This document shows, piece after piece, positions 47,975 through 55,900 of a stretch of DNA of 64,000 bases. A program made the position numbers and the translations under genes. The notes beneath the pieces are model-generated. The model worked only from the letters and a program-made list of their open reading frames with translations, ran no database searches and had not been told where the DNA came from. Numbering within the stretch: position 1 is the first letter of the stretch; each line of letters starts with the position of its first letter. The stretch spans positions 2,070,001 through 2,134,000 of the forward strand of contig NZ_CP042467.1 of NCBI RefSeq assembly GCF_007993755.1. Reading direction: 5' to 3'. This stretch comes from Microvenator marinus. Its GTDB lineage: Bacteria; Myxococcota_A; Bradymonadia; Bradymonadales; Bradymonadaceae.

Positions 47975-48075
47975 TCCATAGATTGAGAAAAAAGGCAATC
48001 ATGCCCAAATTCTTTTTCGGACGTTTTTCGAAAGTGTTGAGAATTTTTTTTGATTGGGACGAATCCTAAGGAGTC

Positions 48076-48789
48076 ATGAAGCCCACAAAGATCGAGCACT
48101 GGGGACTAAAAGGACTTCTGAGCGCTGGACTTATCTTTGCACTCTGGGGTTCTCTCCTCTCCTATCTGCTCCTGAGCGAATTTGCGATTTGGAAGCTGGG
48201 TCTGATCATTTTTCAGACCATGCTCTACACAGGGCTATTCATCACGGCACATGACGCGATGCACGGGACGGTCATACCATCAAATCGGAAGCTCAATGAC
48301 ATCATTGGCTGGGCGGCTGTGCTTTTGTACGCTCTCTTTTCTTTTCGCAAACTTCGCGAGCGCCACACCTTGCACCATGACCATCCAGGCCAAGAAGAGG
48401 ACCCTGACTTTCATGATGGTGAGCATTCGGGCTTCTGGGCATGGTATTGGCGTTTCCTGACCCACTATGTGACGTGGAAGCAAATCCTCGGGATGGCCAT
48501 CATCTTCAACGTGTTAGAACATCTCGTAGGCGTTAGCCTGGTCAATCTCCTGGTGTTCTGGGTACTTCCCTCACTCCTTTCAACCCTACAACTTTTCTAC
48601 TTTGGTACCTATCTTCCGCACCGCGGCGAACACGACAACCCGCACCACGCAAGGTCCAACACCTATTCCGAAATGGTCTCTTTTCTGACTTGCTACCATT
48701 TCGGATATCACTTCGAACATCACGAGTACCCCTGGGCGCCCTGGTGGTATTTGCCTACAGTCTTCAAAAAAGAGCGAGATCTCGCATGA
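48076..48789 (+). CDS. crtW: CrtW-like beta-carotene ketolase (fatty acid desaturase superfamily)
   Basis: 237 residues. Di-iron membrane enzyme family; CrtW adds 4-keto groups to beta-ionone rings (echinenone, canthaxanthin, astaxanthin). The histidine clusters fit CrtW: HDAMH near 59, HHDHPGQEEDPD near 98, and the tail HFGYHFEHHEYPWAPWW near 209-225, with FGTYLPHR near 177. Four to five hydrophobic segments. A clear ribosome site (AAGGAGTC) precedes the ATG at 48076. No other carotenoid gene is in the window. A different lipid substrate remains possible, but the C-terminal motif is characteristic. Confidence 0.88.
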   Translation: MKPTKIEHWGLKGLLSAGLIFALWGSLLSYLLLSEFAIWKLGLIIFQTMLYTGLFITAHDAMHGTVIPSNRKLNDIIGWAAVLLYALFSFRKLRERHTLHHDHPGQEEDPDFHDGEHSGFWAWYWRFLTHYVTWKQILGMAIIFNVLEHLVGVSLVNLLVFWVLPSLLSTLQLFYFGTYLPHRGEHDNPHHARSNTYSEMVSFLTCYHFGYHFEHHEYPWAPWWYLPTVFKKERDLA

Positions 48790-49208
48790 AAAAATTACTC
48801 CTAATGCCCTGGTTCGATTCTCTAAAGGACCACGGCTTACTCTGGATGAGAGTCGCACTGGGCCTAAGCTTTGTGGCTCACGGATGGCCGAAGCTCGCAG
48901 GCGGTCAGGAGCGCTGGGAACAAGTGGGCTCCGCGGTCTCCCATATCGGAATCGACTTTGGACACCTCGCGTTCGGCTTGGCCGCAGCGGGTACCGAGCT
49001 CATCGGTGGCATGTTGCTCGCCATAGGTTTGGCGACTCGTCCGGTTTCGTTCCTTCTCGCGTTCACCATGTTTGTTGCCATGATGATGCATATTTCCAAT
49101 GACGCTGGATTCGTAAAAATCTCGCACCCGATGGAGCTCGGGATTGTATTCATCGGTCTATTGTTGATGGGTCCTGGGCGATTTAGCGTCGATCACAGAC
49201 TCAAATAG
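48786..49208 (+). CDS. DoxX family membrane protein
   Basis: 140 residues from the ATG at 48786, which overlaps the ketolase stop as ATGA. Four hydrophobic segments, with the family motif MRVALGLSFVAHGWPKLAGG at about 20-39, GTELIGGMLLAIGLATRP near 75 and a short C-terminal tail. DoxX proteins are small quinone-linked or redox-associated membrane proteins; the function is unresolved. The overlap suggests coupled expression with the carotenoid ketolase, perhaps to supply or sense electrons. Confidence 0.85.
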   Translation: MKKLLLMPWFDSLKDHGLLWMRVALGLSFVAHGWPKLAGGQERWEQVGSAVSHIGIDFGHLAFGLAAAGTELIGGMLLAIGLATRPVSFLLAFTMFVAMMMHISNDAGFVKISHPMELGIVFIGLLLMGPGRFSVDHRLK

Positions 49209-49347
49209 GGGTGACGTTATCTTGACGCATCGCAACATTCGGGCGAACCTCAGGCCGAAGGTTGCTTTGGCACGTTGACCTTCCATGAAAGCGGATGTTA
49301 GGTTTCCGCCGCAGATTTTCTCTCGTACTTTTCAAGGCCGATGCCCT

Positions 49348-50391
49348 ATGGAACTTCGATCACGGGATGGTGTTTTACCTGTTATCCTCGCCCTTTGCGT
49401 CGGGTTGGTCTCCGCTTGCGACAAGCCACAAGTTGGCTCAGCCGGAACTCCTATCACGGCTGGTGGCGTTGAATTCAGCGTTGGCGAATACGACGTTCGC
49501 TACCTTGAGATCTCGGAGGGCGAGCAGACGTTCGAATATCCGAGACCAGTATTGATCTTACCGATTACCGTTAAGAATGTTGGGGAAGGCAGTTTGGTCT
49601 ACAGCCCAAACCACTCCTCGCAACAAATGACGGAGACCACAACGCCTCTTCTCTACCTTGATCCGGGCGCCGAAGCCACGCTTCCACCTGATAGCAAGAG
49701 CCTGATCAATGGCGTAGTGTTGGAAAAAGGAACCCCAGTCGGCCAGGCAGGCTCGACCACTCTTGAAAAGGGGCAGTCCGTCGATGACATCTTGCTTTTC
49801 GAGGTGCCCGACCAGGCGCTCGATCTCGTTCTGAGCCTTCCTCCGGCCATGCACCGGGAGAAATTGCCGGTGCTCTTCAAATGGCGTTTTGAGCCTAAAG
49901 AGCCAGCCGGTCCTAAGGTCTACACTGTTGGGCAATCGCTGGAGTTCAACGGCGTAACGTTCACCCTAGATGGCGGTGAGCTCACCTACGTCAAGACCAA
50001 CGATAGTGCCCAGGGTGAGGGTTTCAGCACTGAAGCACTCTACAAGGTCGACTACACGATTAAAAACGATAGCGAGGCCACCATTCGCTACGAGCCTGGC
50101 CATAAGGCCGTGGGCACTCGCGGTGCCGCTCTCTTTACGGCAACGGACGCTCTTAAGAAGGTTCGCTTCCCGGGCACCACGTCGGTAGAGGGCCAACTCG
50201 ACCGCTCAACGGTCGATCCGGGCCAAGAGATCAAGGATTTTGTACTCTTTGAGGCTCCTTCCTCGGACATCAAAACTCTTAGCTTTGAATTCCCTGCCTC
50301 GGTCTTCGGTGCTTCCGGACTCGCGCGCTACGAGCTCCCATTCGAATTCAAGGAAGTTCCTAAGCCTGCCGAGCTTACCAAGAAAGAATAA
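49348..50391 (+). CDS. Lipoprotein with two DUF4352-like domains
   Basis: 347 residues from the ATG at 49348, which gives a lipoprotein signal (GLVSAC, Cys24). Two repeats of about 150 residues follow, each with a strand-rich beta-sandwich pattern: GGVEFSVGEYDVRYLE then ILPITVKN, and GVTFTLDGGELTYVK then DYTIKND, ending in ILLFEVP or FVLFEAP. This matches the DUF4352/immunoprotective extracellular-type fold. Role unknown. It lies two bases before hisS, so the genes probably share a transcript. Confidence 0.75.
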   Translation: MELRSRDGVLPVILALCVGLVSACDKPQVGSAGTPITAGGVEFSVGEYDVRYLEISEGEQTFEYPRPVLILPITVKNVGEGSLVYSPNHSSQQMTETTTPLLYLDPGAEATLPPDSKSLINGVVLEKGTPVGQAGSTTLEKGQSVDDILLFEVPDQALDLVLSLPPAMHREKLPVLFKWRFEPKEPAGPKVYTVGQSLEFNGVTFTLDGGELTYVKTNDSAQGEGFSTEALYKVDYTIKNDSEATIRYEPGHKAVGTRGAALFTATDALKKVRFPGTTSVEGQLDRSTVDPGQEIKDFVLFEAPSSDIKTLSFEFPASVFGASGLARYELPFEFKEVPKPAELTKKE

Positions 50392-50393
50392 AC

Positions 50394-51761
50394 ATGAGCG
50401 TCTCAACGAAGCCCGCAAGCGGGTTTAGAGATTTCCTTCCCGCAGACACCGCGCGACGCGAGTACGTCTTTCAGATCATCGAAGAAGTCTACCAGAGCTA
50501 CGGCTTTGAGCGACTCGATACGCCTTGCGTAGAACGGCTAGACACCTTGATGGGGAAGTACGGCGAAGAAGGTGACCAGCTCATCTTCAAGATTCTGCAG
50601 CGCGGTGAGAAGCTTCAGCGGGCCTTGGAATCGGAAAGTCCTTCGGACACCGACCTCGCCGATATGGGACTTCGATACGACCTAACGGTCCCGCTCGCCC
50701 GAGTCTACGCACAGAACCGAAACTCGCTTCCGCGCTACTTTAAGCGCTATCAGATCGCGCCTGTTTGGCGCGCGGACCGGCCGCAACGCGGTCGCTTTCG
50801 CGAATTTGTGCAATGTGACGTGGATGTGGTCGGCTCCAAATCCATGACGGTAGAGGCTGAGGTCACCGCCGCACTCGCCCAGATTCTCAAGCGACTTGAG
50901 TTTCAAGGTTTCCGTATTCACCTCAATCACCGAGGCGTGCTCCGTGCTCTGATTTCGGTTTCGGGCATCGGTGCAGACAAAGAAACGGACGCGCTCGTAG
51001 CCATCGACAAGCTCGATAAGGTCGGAATCGACGGTGTGCAGAAGGAACTCGACGAACGAGGAATCTCCGCCGCATCGAGTGCGACGCTTCTTGGAATCCT
51101 ATCAAAGTTCAAGAATCCTTCTGACGCTGAGTTTTCAAACGAAAACACACTCTCGCTCCTCGAAGAGCACCTTGGCTCGGACGAAGACGGTCGGCAGGCC
51201 CTGAGCGAGCTCAGCGAACTCCTCTCTCTTGCCAAGAGCGGACCCGCGGCCGCATCGCTCAAGCTCGACCCATTCCTCGCGCGCGGGCTCTCGTACTACA
51301 CGGGTCCGATCTTCGAGATTCGAAGTGATGATTTTTCGGGAAGCCTCGGTGGTGGAGGTCGCTACGACGGACTCATCGGCATGTTCATGAAAGAAGACGT
51401 GCCGGCCTGCGGCTTCTCCCTTGGAGTCGAGCGCATCCTAGTGCTTCTCGAAGAGAGACAACAACTACAAATCCCAAGTGCCAATGCGGACGTGATGGTA
51501 GCCCTCTGGGACGCCGATTCGGCGCCTGAGTGCATTAAACTTGCCCACGAACTGAGGGCCTCGAGCCTACGCGTGGACATCTACAACGATTTCGACAAGT
51601 ACAAGAAGCAATTCGCCTATGCGGATTCCCGAAACATCCCTTTTGTGGCCATCCTTGGGCCCAACGAATTGGCGAATTCAGTTGTAAGCGTGAAGAACCT
51701 GAAAACTGGTGAACAGAGCGAAGTGGCACGACGCGAAGTCGCAGCATTCATCAAGGGCTAG
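50394..51761 (+). CDS. hisS: Histidyl-tRNA synthetase
   Basis: 455 residues. Class II aminoacyl-tRNA synthetase charging tRNA-His. Motif 1 region begins GFRDFLPADTARRE, motif 2 lies at RYDLTVPLARVYA and KRYQIAPVWRADRPQRGRFR, the histidine A signature is GLSYYTGPIFEI near 297 and motif 3 is ACGFSLGVERILVLL near 338. The C-terminal anticodon-binding domain follows from about 360. Essential housekeeping gene; only one copy is seen. Confidence 0.97.
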   Translation: MSVSTKPASGFRDFLPADTARREYVFQIIEEVYQSYGFERLDTPCVERLDTLMGKYGEEGDQLIFKILQRGEKLQRALESESPSDTDLADMGLRYDLTVPLARVYAQNRNSLPRYFKRYQIAPVWRADRPQRGRFREFVQCDVDVVGSKSMTVEAEVTAALAQILKRLEFQGFRIHLNHRGVLRALISVSGIGADKETDALVAIDKLDKVGIDGVQKELDERGISAASSATLLGILSKFKNPSDAEFSNENTLSLLEEHLGSDEDGRQALSELSELLSLAKSGPAAASLKLDPFLARGLSYYTGPIFEIRSDDFSGSLGGGGRYDGLIGMFMKEDVPACGFSLGVERILVLLEERQQLQIPSANADVMVALWDADSAPECIKLAHELRASSLRVDIYNDFDKYKKQFAYADSRNIPFVAILGPNELANSVVSVKNLKTGEQSEVARREVAAFIKG

Positions 51762-51771
51762 TCGGGGAGCC

Positions 51772-52479
51772 ATGATCGACGAAGACGATATTCCCACGGG
51801 TGAGGTTGAGTTAGAGGAGGAGCGACGGGCACTCTCCTTTGCCGACCAGCTTGAGTTTCACGCGCTGGTGGAGGAACTCCTTCAGCACGAAGATACCCGG
51901 ATCATCGACTTCGAAACGTACAAGCCCGCACCTGATGTCATTGTTTCAACCATAGAAGCTGGGATTGGACTGACTGTTCCCGAAGCGATTTTATCGTTCT
52001 TCCAGAGCATTTCGGATGGCTTCGACCTTGAATGGTCGTACTTGGAGGAAGGAGAGGAGCGGCCCGGAGGCCAAATCGGTATCTACAACTTTGCGCGTGT
52101 GTTTGGCACGTGGCTCGATGAGTTGTGGGGCGTCTTTGAAGATCAATCGCGCGAGGACTTCACGTGGGAAATCCGCGGCTTCGAAAAGCCCGTTGCGCAT
52201 CTAAATGAGCTCCAAACGGTCTTGCATCACAATGCGAACACGCGGGAATTCTCGCTCTACTATTACGCGGCGCACGGTCCGAACTTTCGTCTGAAGGTCG
52301 ATTTTCTCGAATATATCGAATTGTTGAAATTATCCCGCGGGTTCTTTGGTTGGCAGCTACTGATTTCTGACGCGGACTTCGATGATTTTCCGGTCGCCGC
52401 AGAGGTGGCCGAGCGATTTCACCGAGTCATGCCACGGCTCTTTCCGAAAGACGACTTTTCGCGCTTTCGAAAAGCATAG
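51772..52479 (+). CDS. SMI1/KNR4 (SUKH) family protein
   Basis: 235 residues from the ATG at 51772, preceded by GGGGAG ten bases after hisS. The SUKH-like core spans about 40-210: ILSFFQSISDGFDLEWSYLEEG near 65-85 matches the family's conserved IP.....F...NGF segment, and IYNFARVF near 103 the next strand. SUKH domains often act as immunity proteins against polymorphic toxins, but many stand-alone copies lack a toxin partner. None is seen here, so the role is unassigned. Confidence 0.72.
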   Translation: MIDEDDIPTGEVELEEERRALSFADQLEFHALVEELLQHEDTRIIDFETYKPAPDVIVSTIEAGIGLTVPEAILSFFQSISDGFDLEWSYLEEGEERPGGQIGIYNFARVFGTWLDELWGVFEDQSREDFTWEIRGFEKPVAHLNELQTVLHHNANTREFSLYYYAAHGPNFRLKVDFLEYIELLKLSRGFFGWQLLISDADFDDFPVAAEVAERFHRVMPRLFPKDDFSRFRKA

Positions 52480-52535
52480 CTTGGCAAGATTGCACTGAAA
52501 TTGTTAGTGTCCAGACGAATTCCAAAGGAGGTTCT

Positions 52536-54074
52536 ATGGCGTCATCAGCCGTTGTGGAAGAAGCGCGTACCATTGAGAAGTACAGTCCAGTAACCGGTGA
52601 GAAGATCGCCGAGTATCCCATCGCAAGCGTCGACGAGGTAAAGGCAGCCGTCGAGGCCGCCAGCCAGGCATTCGGCGCATGGCGAGATCTCTCAATTTCA
52701 GCGCGATTCAAGTACATCAATCGACTTCGAGATGTGATTCGCGAAGACGGCGAGTACTACGCGGCACGAATCTCCGAGGATACGGGAAAACCGCTCTCGG
52801 ACTCGTTGCTCACCGAATTGATGGTGACCGCGCTCATGATCGACCATTATGAGAAAACCGCGGAAAAAGTCCTTTCCAGAAAGCGCGTTCGAAACCCCTT
52901 GGTGTTCCCCTTCAAAAAGAGCTACGTGGAGCATTTTGCGATGGGAGTCGTGGCAGTGATCTCGCCGTGGAACTTCCCATTTCAGTTGGCGGTTGTACCG
53001 GCCATCTCCGCGCTGATCGCGGGGAGCACGGTGATCGTCAAGCCCTCAGAGGTCACGCCGATCGTGGGCGAGATCATAGCCGAGGTGTTTGAAAAGGCGG
53101 GATTTCCGAAAGGCGTCTTCCAGCTCCTACAGGGCGATGGCACTACGGGCGCGGCACTCTGCGATTCCGACGTCCAAAAGATCTTCTTTACCGGGTCGGT
53201 AGCCACGGGTCGACGCGTCATGCAAGCTGCCTCAAAACGCCTGATTCCGGTTGAGCTGGAGCTTGGAGGAAAAGACCCCTTCATCGTCTGTCACGACGCC
53301 CCGCTGGAGCGTGCCGCAAAGGCCTGTGCGTGGGGCGGACTCGTCAACTGCGGCCAAATGTGTACGTCTGTGGAGCGGGTCTTTGTTGTAGAGTCCGTCT
53401 ACGATAAATTCATGGCACTCCTCAAGAACGAGGTCTCTCAAGTCAAGGCAGGTGGTCCCGACGAGGACGCCGATATCGGCCCGATGACCTTCCCAAAGCA
53501 GATCAAGATCGTTGAGGCTCATATCGCCGACGCGAAGGCAAAAGGGGCCAAGATTACGCTCGGAGGAAATCGCATCGACCGCGATGGCCAGTTCTTTGAG
53601 CCTACCTTGATCGAGGACGTCACCACCGAGATGGACGTTTACGTGGAAGAGACGTTTGGCCCGGTCATTCCGGTCATCAAGGTTATGGACGAAGAAGAGG
53701 CCATTCGCCTCTCAAACGCCCACCAATACGGCCTAAACGCATCGGTTTGGACCCTGGATGTCAACCGTGGAATTGAGATCGCGTCCCGTCTTGAATGCGG
53801 ACAGGTCACAGTCAACGAAATCGTGCAATCCGTGGGTAACCCTGTGCTTCCGTTCGGAGGCGTCAAGAACAGCGGGTTCGGCCGCTATCATGGTGATGAG
53901 GGTTTGCTCAGCTTCACTCATACGCGGGCCATCATGGCCGATTATGGCCGTCTTAGTACTGAACCATTTTGGTTCCCCTACGCGGGCAAGTATCCGGAAA
54001 TGCTCAAGGCGTTCAAAGCCTTGCTGGACGGGAAGTTGCCCAAAGCACTCATCTCCCTCGTTAAGATTCGCTAA
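52536..54074 (+). CDS. NAD(P)+-dependent aldehyde dehydrogenase family protein
   Basis: 512 residues. Oxidises aldehydes to acids. The Rossmann/catalytic motifs are intact: ISPWNFPFQL near 148, FTGSVATGR near 215, ELGGKDPFIV near 240 (Glu general base) and CGQMCTSVERV near 272, with the nucleophilic Cys. It resembles succinate-semialdehyde or medium-chain aldehyde dehydrogenases; the substrate cannot be fixed. A perfect AAAGGAGG ribosome site lies a few bases before the ATG at 52536. The M20 gene follows three bases later. Confidence 0.93.
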   Translation: MASSAVVEEARTIEKYSPVTGEKIAEYPIASVDEVKAAVEAASQAFGAWRDLSISARFKYINRLRDVIREDGEYYAARISEDTGKPLSDSLLTELMVTALMIDHYEKTAEKVLSRKRVRNPLVFPFKKSYVEHFAMGVVAVISPWNFPFQLAVVPAISALIAGSTVIVKPSEVTPIVGEIIAEVFEKAGFPKGVFQLLQGDGTTGAALCDSDVQKIFFTGSVATGRRVMQAASKRLIPVELELGGKDPFIVCHDAPLERAAKACAWGGLVNCGQMCTSVERVFVVESVYDKFMALLKNEVSQVKAGGPDEDADIGPMTFPKQIKIVEAHIADAKAKGAKITLGGNRIDRDGQFFEPTLIEDVTTEMDVYVEETFGPVIPVIKVMDEEEAIRLSNAHQYGLNASVWTLDVNRGIEIASRLECGQVTVNEIVQSVGNPVLPFGGVKNSGFGRYHGDEGLLSFTHTRAIMADYGRLSTEPFWFPYAGKYPEMLKAFKALLDGKLPKALISLVKIR

Positions 54075-54077
54075 GTT

Positions 54078-55079
54078 ATGCAATATCCCTGGCTCGATAC
54101 ATTTATCCATTGGCTCAAGATAGACTCTACGTCTGGAGATGAGGCGGAGTTTCTCGAAGCACTCGAGAAGTATTTCGTGGCTGAGGGGTATACCGCTCAA
54201 AGACAGCCCGTGGAGGAAGGACGTTGGAATTTGCTCCTGACCACGTCGGAGAGCCCGAAAGCCCTCTTCTCGACACACGTAGATACCGTGCCCCCATTCT
54301 TCGGGCCGAAAATTGAGGACGGCAAGGTTTTCGCGCGCGGCGCGTGTGACACCAAGGGCGGAATCGTAGCCATGGCTGAGGCCGGCCGGCGCCTCAAAGA
54401 TGCGGGCCACCTCGCCCATGGATATTTGTTCGTGGTGGGTGAAGAGGTCGATCATTGCGGAGCTAAGGCGTCAGTGACGCTCTCGGTTCAGACCGACCAG
54501 ATCATCCTCTGCGAGCCGACCGTTAATCAGGTGGTGAAGGCACAAAAGGGGATGGTGAAGCTCGAGCTTCGCGCGGCTGGCGTGGCTGGCCACTCTGCAT
54601 TCCCAGACCGAGGAGAATCCGCAATTGAGAAACTTCTCGTGGTCCTTGAGCGCATTCGAAGCCATGAATGGCCGACCAACGAAATTCTGGGGCCGACGAC
54701 GATCAATGTCGGCGTGATCGAAGGTGGTGTTGCAGCGAATGTCTTCGCACCTAGTGCCCGAGCCGAACTCCTGATCCGAGCGGTGTCTCCAGTAGAGCCA
54801 TTGATGGAGACATTACGGGAGTTGAGCGCAGGAAACTGTGAGATATCCTTTCCTGCCTCCAACGACCCTGTGTTCTTTGAGATTCCCGACGATGTGAGCC
54901 ATACGATCGTTCCGTTTAACACGGATGCGACCTACCTCTCGGAACTTGGGCCTGTATGGTTGGTTGGCCCCGGAGATATCCAAACCGCACATTCGGATCA
55001 TGAACATATCGTTTTGGATGAATTGGAGCGTGGAATTGAACTTTACGAAAGACTCGCGTTGCGCGTTTTGAACGCTTGA
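54078..55079 (+). CDS. M20/ArgE-DapE family hydrolase
   Basis: 333 residues. Zinc-dependent amidohydrolase removing N-acyl or peptide groups. Metal ligands: STHVDTVPPF near 69-78, GACDTKGG near 92-99, VGEEVDHCG near 123-131 and a late His in HSDHEHI near 310. It is shorter than canonical dipeptidases and resembles acetyl-ornithine/LysW-lysine deacetylases; HSAFPDRGES near 172 belongs to the small lid domain. Its tight link to the aldehyde dehydrogenase suggests a joint catabolic route, but no pathway can be named. ATG 54078 is preceded by no strong ribosome site. Confidence 0.88.
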   Translation: MQYPWLDTFIHWLKIDSTSGDEAEFLEALEKYFVAEGYTAQRQPVEEGRWNLLLTTSESPKALFSTHVDTVPPFFGPKIEDGKVFARGACDTKGGIVAMAEAGRRLKDAGHLAHGYLFVVGEEVDHCGAKASVTLSVQTDQIILCEPTVNQVVKAQKGMVKLELRAAGVAGHSAFPDRGESAIEKLLVVLERIRSHEWPTNEILGPTTINVGVIEGGVAANVFAPSARAELLIRAVSPVEPLMETLRELSAGNCEISFPASNDPVFFEIPDDVSHTIVPFNTDATYLSELGPVWLVGPGDIQTAHSDHEHIVLDELERGIELYERLALRVLNA

Positions 55080-55082
55080 GTA

Positions 55083-55142
55083 TAAGACGTTTCTAAAGCA
55101 ATTCACTGATTTCTGTGGACGTTTTTCGTCCGATGCGTCTTA
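55083..55142 (+). terminator. Nested inverted repeats between M20 gene and response regulator
   Basis: TAAGACG (55083-55089) pairs with CGTCTTA (55136-55142), and inside it GGACG-TTTTT-CGTCC forms a short hairpin (55117-55131). No clear U-tract follows the outer arm. It may end the upstream transcript or fold in the leader of the response regulator gene. Confidence 0.4.
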
Positions 55143-55198
55143 ACAAAACTTCAATAGTCCGCTAGTTTGTGCAAATTCTGGCACAAAGCAGGTCCATC

Positions 55199-55900
55199 AT
55201 GAGCAAAAATATCATGGTGGTGGACGATAACGCCGATATCCGAAACGTCGTTGTCGCCACCTTTGAAAATGAGGGTTGGAGCGCAGTTGGAGTCTCTGAC
55301 GGCCCCACGGCCCTCAAGAAACTTGAGGACCTCCGCCCTGACCTCGTGGTCTTGGATATCTTGATGCCAGGAATGAGCGGCATCGATGTGTGTCGAGAGA
55401 TCCGCCAACGCTCAAGCGTTCCAATCGTCTTCCTGAGCGCACGCGACGAAGACGTGGATCGTATCGTCGGCCTTGAAATTGGCGCGGACGATTACGTCAC
55501 AAAACCTTTCAATCCAAGGGAGCTCGTCGCGCGAGCCAAAGCAATCTTTCGGCGCACAGAGTCTTCTGGAAATAGCGTTTCGAAGACTGAAATCGGCGAA
55601 AACGTGCTCGTACACGGAAAACTGATGCTCGATGTGGAGCGATTTAAGGCGTTTTGGGCAGATGAGCATATCGAACTCACGAAGACGGAATTCCTGCTGC
55701 TCCGCACCCTTATGAGGCAGCCAGGCCGTGTGTTCTCCCGAGATGAGCTGATGAAAGGTGCCTATGATGACGGGATGTTCGTGAGTGACCGAACCATTGA
55801 CAGTCATATACGCCGACTCCGGTCCAAATTGGCCGAAATCGGCGCAGATCCCATCGAAACGGTTCGAGGCGTAGGTTATACGCTGGGCGAACTCGCTTAG
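55199..55900 (+). CDS. OmpR/PhoB-type response regulator
   Basis: 233 residues from the ATG at 55199. Receiver domain: acidic pair VVDDNADIR (Asp10, Asp11 region), phosphoacceptor Asp in LVVLDILMPGM near 53, VFLSARDEDVD near 80, Lys near 103 (YVTKPFNPREL). From about 140 a winged-helix output domain follows (ELTKTEFLLLRTLMRQPGRVFSRDEL, quoted in part; VSDRTIDSHIRRLR). No histidine kinase is encoded beside it, so the partner is elsewhere. Its end overlaps the end of the convergent beta-propeller gene by four bases. Confidence 0.95.
   Translation: MSKNIMVVDDNADIRNVVVATFENEGWSAVGVSDGPTALKKLEDLRPDLVVLDILMPGMSGIDVCREIRQRSSVPIVFLSARDEDVDRIVGLEIGADDYVTKPFNPRELVARAKAIFRRTESSGNSVSKTEIGENVLVHGKLMLDVERFKAFWADEHIELTKTEFLLLRTLMRQPGRVFSRDELMKGAYDDGMFVSDRTIDSHIRRLRSKLAEIGADPIETVRGVGYTLGELA

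Noticed and set aside
47915-47998. Extended RecN start upstream of the LexA-like sites
   Set aside because: The extra residues are not conserved, and the ATG at 47914 begins exactly at the family's N-terminal strand.
51772-52479. SUKH protein as the immunity half of a toxin system
   Set aside because: No toxin gene or polymorphic toxin features lie nearby; the neighbours are hisS and an aldehyde dehydrogenase.
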